Below, piece after piece: positions 1 through 11,261 of a stretch of DNA of 64,000 bases (position 1 is the stretch's first letter; every line of letters starts with the position of its first letter). The notes below the pieces were generated by a model that was not told the DNA's origin, ran no database searches, and saw only the letters and a program-made list of their open reading frames with translations. A program made the position numbers and the translations under genes. The DNA is from Labia minor (Eukaryota > Arthropoda > Insecta > Dermaptera > Spongiphoridae), in NCBI GenBank assembly GCA_963082975.1, contig OY720348.1, forward strand, positions 15,062,078-15,126,077. The letters are read 5' to 3'.

Positions 1-1419
1 TCATAACTAAAATGCCGTCCTTCAGATTTTCCGCCTCAAATAAATGCCCGGTTTGCCGCCCTCTATAATAATAATAAGAATAATATAAATAATAATAATA
101 ACTCTGCTGTGTTCATTCGAATTGTATTTAATTTATAGGAATATGAGTTGTCATTTTGTTAATTTACTTCCTTAATTTACACCAATAAATAAAAAAAAAT
201 TTTGAAAATATTGTTTTGATTTCAAAGGATAAATTTATGTTTGAACTACTCATTAACATTAAGATATTCATATATCATATAGAATAAATATATGCGTAAA
301 TGAAAAAAATAGAATTAATTATGAAGCAAGAAGCCATATTATATTAATATTGCAATATAATAATAATAATAATAATAACTTACAAAAATTATTGAGGATT
401 TGCCACAAACAATTTTAAGAACTTGTCTAAGAGCAATTTTACTACAGACCTGCCATACTATTAGAAAATTCCTCAATTAAGAATTAAAAATTAAAAAATA
501 TTATTATCGAAGGGCCTATACGGATTGGGGTGAATTCCCTCTTTGTATCGTCCGAGCTTAACCCAAAACAAGATCAAAAGGGCAGGTAAAATTTTACCGG
601 CATAACATGCCGAATAAGTGACACAGCTGTGAATAATAATAATAATAATAATATTAATAATAATAGATTATTAATTCATGTATAATATAGGAGATATTTA
701 ATATTATTAATTCCAGAAAAATAGTGTGCAAAATTAGTTTAAAATAATTAATATTTGATAAATTATTTTATTAATTAAAAATATATATATTCTTTGTTTG
801 TTTTTGTTTGCAGATTCAAAAGGTTTGTATAAATGAATTTCAACGAGAAATGATGAGATGATCGACAGACCTGTGTTACGATAGAAGACCATCAGGGGTA
901 AGAAAATGAAGAGATGAAGTGGTATTTTCGCAGAGAGAGCGCTTCCCAGTCACTCATTGAAATGACCAGAACGAGCCAAACCAAACAGCCAGCAACTCAC
1001 ATAGTCAAATTAATGCACGACCACGTATGTAATTACTTTTCTAGGAGATCGATTGCAAACACATCGTGCTTGAGCATTTTCAAGATGTTGCTTGACTTCT
1101 CGTTATGCAATTGGCATTTTTGTCGTTAACAAGGGTCACCTCAATTTAGCACCGATATAAATGAACAATATACACCCCGCCCCCCCCCCCTACCCGAAAT
1201 TAATTTGCACAATTCATAACATTTCATTTGAATTAACTAATCATGGAAAGATTAAAAATGAATATAAACCATAATAATAATAATAATAATAAAATAATAA
1301 TAAAAAACAAATATAAACAAATATAAATAATTATTCAAAAATTGCATTAAATAATATTTATAAAATTGTCAAATAATAAATCTTAAAAAAAAAATAATCA
1401 AATTAATTATATATATATA
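1..1419. other. AT-rich intergenic, several (AAT)n tracts
   Basis: There is no supportable gene. Simple (TAA/AAT)n tracts lie near 64-110, 360-379, 634-663 and 1270-1300. A short, less AT-rich block at 500-625 could be the degraded 3' end of a minus-strand LINE, because it abuts an (AAT)n tract of the kind LINE tails leave, but no domain can be named. A second balanced-composition block at 813-1130 follows a pyrimidine tract ending in GTTTGCAG and resembles an exon, but its reading frames are short and match nothing I recognise. Confidence 0.5.
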
Positions 1420-1421
1420 TA

Positions 1422-1836
1422 CGAGGGTGGGGGGAAAAGTTTCCGGCCTGACCAAGAAAAACGATGTTTTTAAATTTTTTTTTTTGCTTTATTTTTCAAC
1501 ATAATCTCCATCAACACTGATACATTTTTCATAACGGTGTTCTAATTAATTTAATTTAAGTCTCATCAACAGTTATGAATCGACTCAAAAATTCGTTTGG
1601 ATTTCGCCTACAGCGCCAAATTGTCGGTAGAAATGGTTTTTCGAAGCAGTTTTTGGTCTAACGTTAGTAAACACAGCTTTCTATGTTCAAATGATTGTGC
1701 AAAATATTTCGCACACGTTCAGCTGACATCGTACACGTCTCAGCTATCTTGAATGTTGAAAAATAAATTTAAAAAAAAAAAAAATTAAAAACATGGTTCT
1801 TCTTGGTCAGGCTGGAAACTTTTCACCATACCCTCG
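1422..1836 (-). mobile_element. Internally deleted mariner element
   Basis: The ends are inverted repeats starting CGAGGGT and running into a shared AAGTTTCC-GCCTGACCAAGAA block. TA dinucleotides at 1420-1421 and 1837-1838 are the expected Tc1/mariner target duplication. Read on the minus strand, about 1560-1755 still resembles a mariner transposase: an IAET-like helix-turn-helix stretch, then a RRNP-x-EFL segment and an ITVDET segment where the first catalytic Asp would sit. The rest of the transposase is gone, so at 415 bp this is non-autonomous. Mariner transposases cut and paste DNA at TA sites; this copy could only move if supplied with the enzyme. Family assignment is firm, subfamily is not. 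Confidence 0.8.
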
Positions 1837-2560
1837 TATATTCGTGCCAAAGGTACAAACTAATTTAAATTTGATATATATATAATTATCAGGTAAATTT
1901 ATTCTTTTCAATTAATGTTATAGATATATAAATATGTGATTAATTTGAATATCAACATAAAATAAATAAATTAAAGTTTAATAAAATAAAATTTATAATT
2001 AATTTGATAAGAAAGTTGAATAAAAAATTATCCCACACAGTATTCAGGTATAAGAGTAGAATTTCCGTTGAAAACTATTCTCCTATATAATATGAATATA
2101 TAAAAACAAATAAAAAATAAGCAAGAAAAATATATCATTATATATGAGGATAAAAATAATAATTTAGAGATTATTATTATTATATTTTTTTTATTATATT
2201 TTAAGTATGAAAAATTAATAATAATTTTTAATATCTAGATGTCTACTTAAAATAGTTGAAATAATTAATAGATAGATAATACTATTTTTGTTTTTTTTAA
2301 ATTTCAAAATCAAAAAAAAAAAAACAAAAAAACAAAAACAAACATATATCATCTCATTTTTATGTATATTATAATTCGATTATTTTTAGATATTTGATAA
2401 ACTTATTTTTTATAAATTTAATTATAAAATATAATCAAAGGGTTATATGGGATTTTTAATGTTAATTGGGTGAACGAGGTTATTTGGATAAATCAATTGT
2501 GGAATGGAAAAAAAAAAGAAAGAAAGAAAGAAAAAATCGACAACTAATGAAAGAGATAAT
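1837..2560. other. AT-rich, no gene seen
   Basis: Very AT-rich sequence with homopolymer runs (for example A-rich near 2310-2340 and a GAAA run at 2510-2535). No coding signal or repeat boundary was found. Confidence 0.5.
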
Positions 2561-2640
2561 GAAAGAAGGGATTCTGTCTCCGGGGCGAATGTCAGAATCC
2601 GTATCGTGCATTGAACTCTTTTCGGACGTTTGAAACTTAC

Positions 2641-2960
2641 TTGAGGCACCGGTCATTCTGTGATGTTGTTGCAGGTCGTGCCGATAAGCAAACACTTCTC
2701 AACTCAAACTGAAAACAGACTAAGCAGCCTACAAAACAGGCTGCTGCATATTTCCTTCGCCAGCACCCAAGAGGAGGGTTCCCGCCCTTGACTCCGCCCA
2801 AAAGCCAACCCTGCCAATTGACACACCTTACCGAACCCCAGCACAGGATGAAACCAATCGGGATGTCCGCAGACAAGAACAAATCACCCCTCCTTCCCCT
2901 CCAAACAAACTACCCCTTCTCAGTCAATTTTCTTAAATCGCTTGACTCTTACATGACTAC
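2641..2960 (-). promoter_or_regulatory. Possible promoter and first exon
   Basis: This is a sharply more GC-rich island in an AT desert. On the minus strand it holds two GGGCGG-type boxes near 2780-2800. Downstream comes a possible leader with an ATG at 2656, followed 16 nt later by a consensus splice donor (CTCAA, then GTAAGT) at 2641-2635. That is the layout of a short first coding exon of an ordinary gene. No later exon can be recognised towards the window start, so the gene cannot be named. It could equally be a degraded repeat. Seen: composition, GC boxes, ATG and donor. Inferred: promoter role. Confidence 0.3.
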
Positions 2961-3777
2961 AAAAGTTACTCGTAATTCCTTACCAACAAACACACACAAA
3001 AAAAAAAAAAAAAATAAAATAAAAAATAAAATAAAAAATGAAATCAATTGAATATTTTAATTTTAAATATCATTATAAAACGATTTATACTCGTAATAGA
3101 TTTAAATATTATATTTTTCCTCCATTCCCCTCGTCCCAGTCTCCTTTTAATTCAAATTATTCATACACAACATTAAATTAAAATTAAAAAAAAAATATTT
3201 TTACCTATATAATATTTATATATTAAACCAGGACAACTATGACCATTCGAGGATCACATTGCAAAAAAAAAAAAAAAAAAAAAATGCTGGGCCGCACATA
3301 AATATTATATTTTACCTTTTTACTATCTACTATTAAACATTTAAAATTTTTTATATATATAATTGATTAATTAGAAAATCATTTGATTTCGAACTCTAGT
3401 CTCGTTTTTCTTGAGTATACTTGTGGTCGATTAATTAATCAATTATTATATAAAATATTTTTTCAAAATACAATTTAAATATTTTTTACCATAATTTGCC
3501 TACCCAAAAATTTATTTATTTTCTTTTTTTTTTGTGGAAAACAGTGTTTGTGGAATATTATTAAAATTAGGTAATTTCGGAAATTATTCATATGAGAAGA
3601 ACTCTCTGTTCGATTGCTTGTCTTTTAATAGAAACAATCTTCTATCATTAATTTTATACGTTTAACTGATTTGTTTTTAGAAAATCTCAACCTCATTAAG
3701 AGGCTAATTGTGAATAAATGATATATAATAAAAATATTAACTTAAATAAATATTAAATTATCATTAAATAAAATTCT

Positions 3778-3809
<32 letters not shown>

Positions 3810-3878
3810 TAGATATAATTATATAATAAATTATTATTTTATATATATATATATATAGATAGATAGATAGATATACTA
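2961..3878. other. AT-rich with (TA)n and (GATA)n microsatellites
   Basis: No gene. There are poly(A) tracts at about 2999-3015 and 3264-3284, a (TA)n run at about 3779-3806, and a (TA)n to (GATA)n run at about 3840-3873 directly before the family A repeat. Confidence 0.6.
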
Positions 3879-3879
3879 A

Positions 3880-4482
3880 AATTAGCTGGAGTGTCTCCAC
3901 TCGACTATCTCGCAATTTGAGAATTGGATTAAATAACATAATATATTATATTTAAATTAAATTTAATTAATTATAAATTATAAATAATAAATATTAAACC
4001 AGCGCATGTTTGGCTTTTTGTTGATGGCACCATGTCACATTTTGGCGCGTGAGAATTGCAGTGTTAAAAAATTAATTCTGGTAATTTCAGCGAATCAATC
4101 AAGCTGAAATTCTATATATAGCAGTTTTATACAATCTTTAATCATGTGAAAAATTATCAAACATATATCTTTATGTTTACGGTCACTTTAGAGGAAAAAA
4201 AATCAAAACGTAGGTAATGACCCTCTTCCGGTTGAGCTACATTTCTCAAAAGTTGATAGAAAACTACGAATTTTGAATAATGTCCATGTACCAAATTTCA
4301 TCATTCTAGCTCAAACCGTTTTTGCGTAATCTTGCCTACATACATACACACACACACACACATACATACATTCTTCTCAACCTTAGTGAAAATGATTCAG
4401 GAACCTTCAAAACGTATAAAAACATCAAAATCTCAACATCGAAAATTTTCGTGATCGCAATACTATCTCTGGCGAGATAGTA
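3880..4482 (+). repeat. Family A interspersed repeat, copy 1
   Basis: This ~600-bp repeat starts with a GCTGGAGTGTCTCC segment and a CTATCTCGC motif and ends with the inverse, GCGAGATAGT. Internally it has a (CA)n run and blocks such as AAACCGTTTTTGCGTAATC and GATTCAGGAACCTTC. The same order of blocks recurs at 5738-6326 and, inverted, at 7382-7976, with truncated copies at 16570-16727 and 35690-35890. No coding capacity is visible. The short inverted ends hint at a non-autonomous DNA element, but no target duplication was established, so the class is open. Confidence 0.75.
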
Positions 4483-5642
4483 ATAAATAATAAATTAAAT
4501 TCTCAAACATTCTATTATCACGTTATTATGCCTTTTATATATTCTTTATATTAAGATAAAGATTGAAAGGATCCGTAGTACTGAATAAACAATACCTTTA
4601 CCCAGTTTAAATGGCAACCGTATTGAAAAGCGCTGTCTTTTCATAAATGCACAAGTCAGAGGTTTCTTTTTATGTCTTCTTTGTATTGTTAACATTTCTA
4701 TAAATACTGGTCTTAATCTTGGTATAAAATCTTTGGGGTTCTAAATGTGCAAGTGTGCAGATCTTTGAAAACAAGATCTACTAAAGGTGCTATTTGCTTT
4801 TTATTTTGAATGTATCAACAATCTTCCGTTATCTTTGTGAATAATCTATATTATAATAGCTTAGATCATTAGAGCCCTTACAGTTAATTAAACCGCACAA
4901 TAAAGTGGAATTAGATCTTTTTGATTATAATATTTTTTAATCAAGTTGTTTGACCTGAAAGCTATTTTGATTATCTCGGTTTCAAAAATGCTTTTGAGCT
5001 GGTGGCTGATATTTGGATAGAAATCTAGGCCAAAATACCATACATCACAAAATGGGATTTGATTTATTTTTATACACAAATTTGATTTTGAACTAATTAT
5101 TTTATTATTTTCAAACTGTTATAGTAAGAATGATAATTATTTCCAGGTTTAATGATAATGATATATTAATAAATACAATAAATATTATTTTATAATAGGT
5201 AAATAAAGGGGAGGATTAACCCATTTTGAGGTCCTATTTATTCTCTTTTCACGGGACTCCTCAATTTTTCATAAAAAAATTACGCACATAAAAAACCAAA
5301 AAATAATACATATAACAAAAGATTATTTTAATAAAATAAATTAATATATGTTTAACAAAGATATATAATTATAATGTATTGTATTTGATATAAATATAGT
5401 AGAATATATAGATTATATATTAGATATATATAAATATCGTAATTTTATATAGGTATATATAAGTCTTTGGAGTAACAATTTTTGACAAATTATAAATATT
5501 TGTTAATATATATAAATATATTAAATATAATAATATAAATTTTAATTTTTATAGAAACAAATATTTGAAATATATATTGAATAATAATTTAATTAATTGC
5601 AAATTTTTTTCAAAATAGGCATTTGTTTTATTTGTTTAATAC
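4483..5642. other. AT-rich, no gene seen
   Basis: No recognisable coding region. Short minus-strand reading frames around 4888-5079 have no domain and low-complexity AT-driven codon content. Confidence 0.5.
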
Positions 5643-5737
5643 AGGGGTGTCTAAACTGCGGCCCAAAACCCTTTGAGATGCGGCCCAATCGCAATTTATG
5701 AAAATATTTAAATTTTTTCAATATGGCTCTAAAAAAA
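5643..5737 (+). mobile_element. hAT-like terminal fragment
   Basis: The sequence begins CAGGGGTGTCTAAACTGCGG, the form of a hAT inverted end with the GCGGCCC block these elements often carry. It is cut off after about 95 bp where family A copy 2 begins. No matching right end was found, so this is a truncated relic. Confidence 0.5.
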
Positions 5738-6326
5738 ATAAGCTGGAGTGTCTCCAATCGACTATCTCGCAAATTTGAATTGGATTAATTAACATATATT
5801 TTATTTAAATTAAATTTAATTAATTATAAATTATAAATATTATAAATAATATTTATTAAATCAGTGCATGTTTGGCTCTTTGTTGGTGGCACCACGTCAC
5901 GTGTTGGCGCGGGATTTGCAATGTTAAAAAATTAATTCCGGTACTTTCAGCGTTTCAATCAAGCTGAAATTCTATATATAGCAGTTTTATAAAATTTTTA
6001 ATCATGTGAAAAACTATCAAACATATTTCTTTATTTTTACCTTTAGTTTAGAGAAAAAAAATGAAAACGTGGTAGGAAAGGAGCCACTTCCAGATGCGCT
6101 ACATTTCTCAAAAGTTGATAGAAAACTACAAATTTCGAATAATGCCCATGTACCAAATTTCATTATTCTAACTCAAACCGTTTTTTCGTAATCTTGTCTA
6201 CATACACATACACACACACACACACACATTTTTCACACCCTTAGTGAAAATGATTCAGGAACCTTCAAAACGTATAAAAACATCAAAATCTCGACATCGA
6301 AAATTTTCGTCATCGCAATACTATCT
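5738..6326 (+). repeat. Family A interspersed repeat, copy 2
   Basis: It aligns block for block with copy 1, from the GCTGGAGTGTCTCC start to the CGCAATACTATCT end, and includes an (AC)n tract at about 6208-6227. The final GCGAGATAGT is missing; the sequence runs instead into a tail resembling family B (see next entry). Confidence 0.75.
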
Positions 6327-6415
6327 GAATTTGAAAAAAAAATCCTTCGAGCGGTTTAATATTTCAAAAATACAAATATGTATACAATTTATGCTAGTAT
6401 AATAAGATAAAATAT
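6327..6415 (+). repeat. Family B tail fragment
   Basis: It carries the characteristic end of family B: a GAATTTGAAAAAAA-GAGCGGTTT block, then a GCTAGTATAATAAGAT-like terminus. In full family B copies the terminus reads GCTAGCATAATAAGAT. Confidence 0.55.
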
Positions 6416-7381
6416 ATATATTTTAATCCATAAGCTATATTATCACACATTTTTTTCATATTTATATCCTTAATTGGAACTTTTGCTTAATGCTCATATT
6501 GGTTTGAATATTATTCAAATAATTTCACTTGATTATATTCTTTAGAACATTTTCTTCAAAATTTAATTGTTTGAAAATCGGTCATGAATTTATTTCGCCA
6601 TTTTAATCGATCAACCCTTTAATGCAGTTATAGTGAGTAGTAATCTTTTTTCGTCCACTTTTATCCCTAAAGAAGACATCTGGGCTGTTCCTCCGTTTCA
6701 TGTTAATAAGTCAGCTGCAAATCAATTATAAAGAGGGTGATAAGAGTCTTTTGGAGGGGAGAACCCTGTTGACTAGTCTTTTTGTAATTTTGCTTGTTGT
6801 TGCCCTGACACCAACGCTTCGAAATAGACAAAGCCAATATTGGTCTTTTAAGGGGAATGAGAATTGAAAAACCTCAAAAAGCAAAAGAATAAGATATAAA
6901 CATTAAAAAAAATGGGAAATGATTAAACAACCCTCATTGCCAGTGAATAAACTTTTTTTCTGTCAAAATATCGCCACCACTAGTAAATCACCAAATTGAT
7001 CATACAGTACTATTAATAATAATAATTTATTTAAACAAATTTTAATATTTACATATTCGTCATTTGGCGGTAATTAATATTATTAATAATTAACATTAAT
7101 AAGGTTTAAAACCTTACATATATACCTACATATACTCATGGCTGCAGCCAACTAAATAATAAACATAAACATAACAAAACAATATCAAAATATCAATAGT
7201 CAACAGAATCTTATCATTAGTTAAATTTCTTGTACTTGATAAAGGCATACAGTACTATTATTATATTAACTTAACATCCATAATCAATTAATTATGGATA
7301 AAATCACATGAATGTTTTTTAAATAAAATTTTGAACACAAATTTGAAGCATTTTGTGAAATTTGTTTTTATTATTAATTTT
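6416..7381. other. No gene seen
   Basis: The sequence is AT-rich except for a balanced block at about 6600-6870 (GAAGACATCTGGGCTG, GGAGGGGAGAACCC). That block may be a remnant of a transcribed unit, but it gives no domain in any frame. Confidence 0.4.
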
Positions 7382-7976
7382 TACTATCTCGTAAGATCAC
7401 GAAAATTTTCGATGTTGAGATTTTGATGTTTTTATACGTTTTGAAGGTTCCTGAATCATTTTCACTAAGGTTGAGAAAAATGTCTCTGTGTGTGTATGTG
7501 TGTGTGTGTATGTAACCAAGATTACGCAAAAACGGTTTGAGCTAGAATGATGAAATTTGGTACATGAGCATTATTCAAAATTCGTAGTTTTCTATCAACT
7601 TTTGAGAAATGTAGCTCAACCGGAAGAGGGTCATTTACCTACAACGTTTGGATTTTTTTCCTCTAAAGTGACCGTAAAAATAAAGATATATGTTTGATAA
7701 TTTTTCACATGATTAATAATTGTATAAAACTGCTATATATAGAATTTCAGCTTGATTGATTTGCTGAAATTACCAGAATTAATTTTTTAACTCTGCAAAT
7801 CTCACGCGCCAACACGTGACGTGGTGCCATCAACAATGAGCCAAACATGCGCTGGTTTAATATTTATTATTTATAATTTATAATTAATTAAATTTAATTT
7901 AAATATAATATATTATGTTATTTAATCCTATTCAAATTGCGAGATAGTCGAGTGGAGACACTCCAGCTAATTTTTA
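7382..7976 (-). repeat. Family A interspersed repeat, copy 3 (inverted)
   Basis: It is the reverse complement of copies 1 and 2, from TACTATCTCG at the left to GGAGACACTCCAGC at the right. The three copies lie within 4.1 kb, two direct and one inverted. Confidence 0.75.
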
Positions 7977-8345
7977 CCGACCGACGATAGTAAGGGAGGT
8001 ATTGATTTCACACCAAATTTGACATGTGGAGATTTTACATATCTCCACGAATCATGCATTTTCTTAACAGAAAAAAGTATTTTTAGCATGATGTCTGTCC
8101 GTCCGTCCGTCTGTCCGTCCGTATAGATGTGTACAGCCTGAACGGCTCAACGAATTTTGATGAAATTTGGTATATTTACTTAATGCATCAGTGGGATGAA
8201 TTGATCAACTTTTGGTGCAATTCCGGAAACCGGAAGTGGTAGTATTAGCGATCGACGATAGGAAGGGAAGGGTTATTTTCACACCAAATTTCACATGAGG
8301 AGATTTTTTACATATCACCACGAATCATGCACTTTGTATTGGTTT
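7977..8345 (+). repeat. Family E repeat with (GTCC)n tract
   Basis: Two similar ~90-bp modules (7977-8075 and 8248-8335) share a CGACGATA start, a TTCACACCAAATTT block and a CCACGAATCATGCA end. They flank a (GTCC)n tract at 8095-8122 and an AAATTTGGTAT segment. The reverse complement of the first module reappears at 58495-58612 beside the satellite, showing that it is mobile or dispersed. Confidence 0.65.
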
Positions 8346-8899
8346 TATCCTCGAGAAAAATCATCTTTATTAGTTTTTTCTTGATTTAAAATTATATGAC
8401 GTCATCCAACCATTCATGACGTCACAACCTGGTCTTACATATATATATATAAATAAAATAAAATTAAAAATATTTGTTATATTTATATCTGTTTATATTA
8501 CATTAATAGGTATATTTAAATGATTTGAAATTATTTCTGTAGCTGGAAATTAATTTACTTCAAACCGTCGGTCGGTTCGGACATTGCCACAGGTCAACTT
8601 ATTAAATAAATTATTATATCTATTTAGTAATAATTCGCTTTTTTAAATGCCAATATATTAAAATTATTAATTAAAGAAATTGATTCAATTAAATTATTTA
8701 AATAATAATAAAATATTTAGAGATATTGAAACAATTTAACAAACTATTTGAAATATTATTAGTATATGGTCGTCAAATGAAGCCCATTTGAACATTAGAA
8801 ACAAGGAGTTTTGTTTCGAATTTAGTTGTAATTCATTCTATTATATGTAAATAACTTCTTTCTCTATGAGAAAGCTGATTTTTACCAACACTGCGATCT
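8346..8899. other. No gene seen
   Basis: AT-rich sequence. Nothing recognisable apart from a short less AT-rich patch near 8560-8600. Confidence 0.45.
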
Positions 8900-8908
8900 T
8901 AAATGATA
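8900..8908 (+). repeat. Left target duplication of MULE
   Basis: The 9-bp sequence TAAATGATA is repeated exactly at 10320-10328, on the other side of the element. Nine-bp duplications are typical of Mutator-like elements. Confidence 0.85.
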
Positions 8909-9069
8909 GGATGTGGCTATTTATACATACAGTATGATAATAGAAGTATTAAATTGTGAATGACTTATTCTACAAAAGTGTTGCAAGGTCTCAACTGATT
9001 TTTTTAAATTAATTATATTATTCTAATATATATTCTAACCTCATTATATATATTCTAACCTCACTTTTA

Positions 9070-9586
9070 GATGACAGAACAAATGTCCGTTGATGACAAC
9101 AATGTTTGTGAACATATTTTAAATGTTAGTTAACATTTTAATGATTATGAACAGTTATCAAAGACTGTTAATATATTTTGTAAAGAGCATTATCATCCAT
9201 TTGTTATTAGAACAGAAACAAGTACTGTACAAATGATGTTATGGTATTAAGCAAAATTCAAAATGTCTGGGAAAAAGTCCGATTCAACATTACTACTACA
9301 AGAATTGTCCACCTCAAATAAATTTTTATAAAAGCAAAAATGAAAAATGGAAATTAACAAAACTATTACTAAATCACAATCATACCGTTGGCAAAGAAGA
9401 ATATAGTAATTACGGCAGAGCCAAAATTATGAATGAAAATGATTACGAAACAGCAACAGATTTAATCTTGTTTAGCGCCAAAGATGGAATGTTTGCTGCA
9501 GTTTTAAGTAAAAAAAAAGTGGGAAACAGTTTATAAGAAAGGATATACAAAATTTTTGAAACAAACTTTTTGCTTCATATACCGAA
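9070..9586 (+). pseudogene. MULE transposase N-terminal remnant
   Basis: The reading frame begins with an ATG at 9071 but is broken several times. Readable pieces include an NIFCKEHYHPFVIRT stretch and, at about 9300-9450, a YYKNCPPQ segment followed by W-K-L-T-K and a HNHTVG motif. This is the Cys/His-containing FLYWCH/FAR1-type DNA-binding domain that precedes the MULE catalytic core. Frameshifts and stops make it non-functional. Confidence 0.6.
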
Positions 9587-10066
9587 GTGGACCAAAATGA
9601 AGGCATGAATGATGTAGACATTGATGATATGGACAAGGATGAATTCAATGGTTTTCAAAAAATATTATCGGATCGAGAAAAATTCAATACAGCACTGACA
9701 ATAACAAAAAATATCGCAGATATTTTATCAAATTATGGAACTACAACCTTTAACAAATATATGAACGAACTAAAATTAATTGAAAAAAATGCTAGAAATG
9801 GGGTTTCTCTTTTTGAGAATGAGTATAGTGGACCTACAACTAATTCAATAAAATCTGAGACAAGTAACTTAGTTGAAGCTGGAAGTTGCATGGATAGCTT
9901 AGTTGGTACTGAAAGTCAGAACGAATCCGATACAAATCAGCAATAAAATGAAAACCTAAAATTCAAAACAAAAATTAAGTCTAAAGGGCGTCCGAAGAAA
10001 AAACTAAACAGATTCGGTTTTACAAGAAGCAAATTAAAACAAGGAATAAAAAATAAAATAAGTACT
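9587..10066 (+). pseudogene. MULE transposase C-terminal remnant
   Basis: A 119-codon open frame to 9946 is acidic at its start, then has a helical DREKFNTALTITKNIADIL segment. After one in-frame stop the same frame continues through a basic KSKGRPKKKLNRFGF stretch. A GRPKK-type basic tail after a helical region is usual at the C terminus of animal MULE and ZSWIM-like proteins. The SWIM zinc finger and DDE core that should precede it are absent. Confidence 0.5.
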
Positions 10067-10319
10067 TAAGTATACAGTTTATGTTTAATTCTTTATCTAT
10101 TTTATTGTTTTGTTTTTTACGTATATTGTAACAATAAACATTAAATAAATAAAACGTTATTTTTCTATAATTATGTAGTTTTTATTAAAATATTAATATT
10201 AATAAACTTTTTGGTTAGTTAGTACGTTAAACGTAACTACAAATAGCTAATTTCTTATACATATGTATGTATAAATATCCAATTGCGTATACATACTGTA
10301 TGTATAAATAGCCACATCA

Positions 10320-10328
10320 TAAATGATA
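10320..10328 (+). repeat. Right target duplication of MULE
   Basis: TAAATGATA, identical to 8900-8908. Confidence 0.85.
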
Positions 10329-10337
10329 AACATTTAG

Positions 10338-10420
10338 AAGAGAAGTGGCCAACCCACGGCCCACTATTTTTGTGACCCTCAAACTTTAAAAAACTACATT
10401 TATTTTTTAATGACTAAATT
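10338..10420 (+). mobile_element. hAT-like terminal fragment
   Basis: It starts AGAAGTGGCCAACCCACGGC, resembling the GGCCAACC...GGCCC ends of hAT MITEs, then degenerates. No right end or target duplication was found. Confidence 0.35.
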
Positions 10421-10569
10421 GATGTAAACTAATGTATTAAAAAATACTTTATGTAATATAATGGCAATTATTTACAAAGGTAATCTCCAGGAATTTGGAT
10501 GAAACTTTACCTGTGGATTCCTTGTTTAATTATAAAGAAACTTTACTTATAAAATTTTTCACTGTCTCT

Positions 10570-10847
10570 TCTAGTTTACGAGATAAACATTATTAAAATT
10601 TGCATTTAAATCCATTATATTTAGCTACCATGTTTTATTCATTTGGCCAGCAGAGGGCTCCACTAATTTTCATGGTTTTTTTTCCGGTTCGATTTGAATA
10701 TATGAAAATTAAAAAATTAATTAATTAAATAATTTCACTATAATTCTTGAGTCCAAATGCATAAATGATATATTAATATGACTGTCAAACTTAATGTTAA
10801 TGGGCTAATTATATACAAATTTTAATATGTTTATCTCGTAAACTAGA
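10570..10847. repeat. Foldback MITE-like inverted repeat
   Basis: Arms at 10570-10601 and 10817-10847 are reverse complements over 31 bp with a single-base indel; the core is TCTAGTTTACGAGATAAACA. The 215-bp interior has no coding sequence. No clear target duplication lies immediately outside, so the class is undecided. Confidence 0.65.
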
Positions 10848-10967
10848 ACTAGTGTAGTATGTATCTTAGTATATATATATATGAATTATAGCTCTATAAA
10901 GGAAGTTAAATGCATAGAAATCAAATGAAACTAAAAGCGCCCAACATTTTCTATCGGGGACATATAC

Positions 10968-11215
10968 AAGTACCGGGACCCCGAGCCTCGGCTCGGTACT
11001 TAAGTTAAAAAAAATGATTCATTATTATTGGATTTGGCTGGTAATATTAATACCTGGGACACCGAGCTCTCGCTCTACCCTTTAAAAAATATTGATACAC
11101 AATTCTTTAATTATTTATTACAATTATTAAATGTTACACATTTGCATCAATCTGATTAAAATTAATGAACTTGTGCTCCTCAATAATACATAAATATATA
11201 ATATATAGGTACATA
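10968..11215 (+). repeat. Family B, 5' portion
   Basis: It begins TACCGGGACC and contains a perfect 7-bp hairpin (CCGAGCC-TC-GGCTCGG). A TTCATTATTATTGG block, an ACCTGGGACACCGAG block and a GCATCAATCTGATTAAAA block follow. The same order is seen at 28359-28607. The copy is interrupted near 11216, where family C begins. Confidence 0.7.
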
Positions 11216-11261
11216 TATTTTTTTTCTATAGTGTTTTTTTGAAAAACTGTTTAGCGCCCCA

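Larger units (their letters stand above)
8909..10319 (+). mobile_element. Internally deleted Mutator-like element (MULE)
   Basis: The ends are 28-bp inverted repeats (8909-8936 and 10292-10319), identical except for the outermost base, reading GATGTGGCTATTTATACATA inward. Perfect 9-bp target duplications flank them. Inside are two coding remnants on the plus strand: an N-terminal DNA-binding part and a C-terminal tail, with the DDE catalytic core between them missing. The element could therefore be mobilised only by another MULE. The right end has a second, nested partial copy of the inverted repeat at about 10253-10285. Boundaries are seen directly; the MULE assignment rests on duplication length plus protein similarity. 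Confidence 0.85.

Noticed and set aside
914-1129. 71-codon plus-strand open frame
   Set aside because: It lacks a domain or codon bias. It was mentioned only as a balanced-composition block with a possible splice acceptor upstream.
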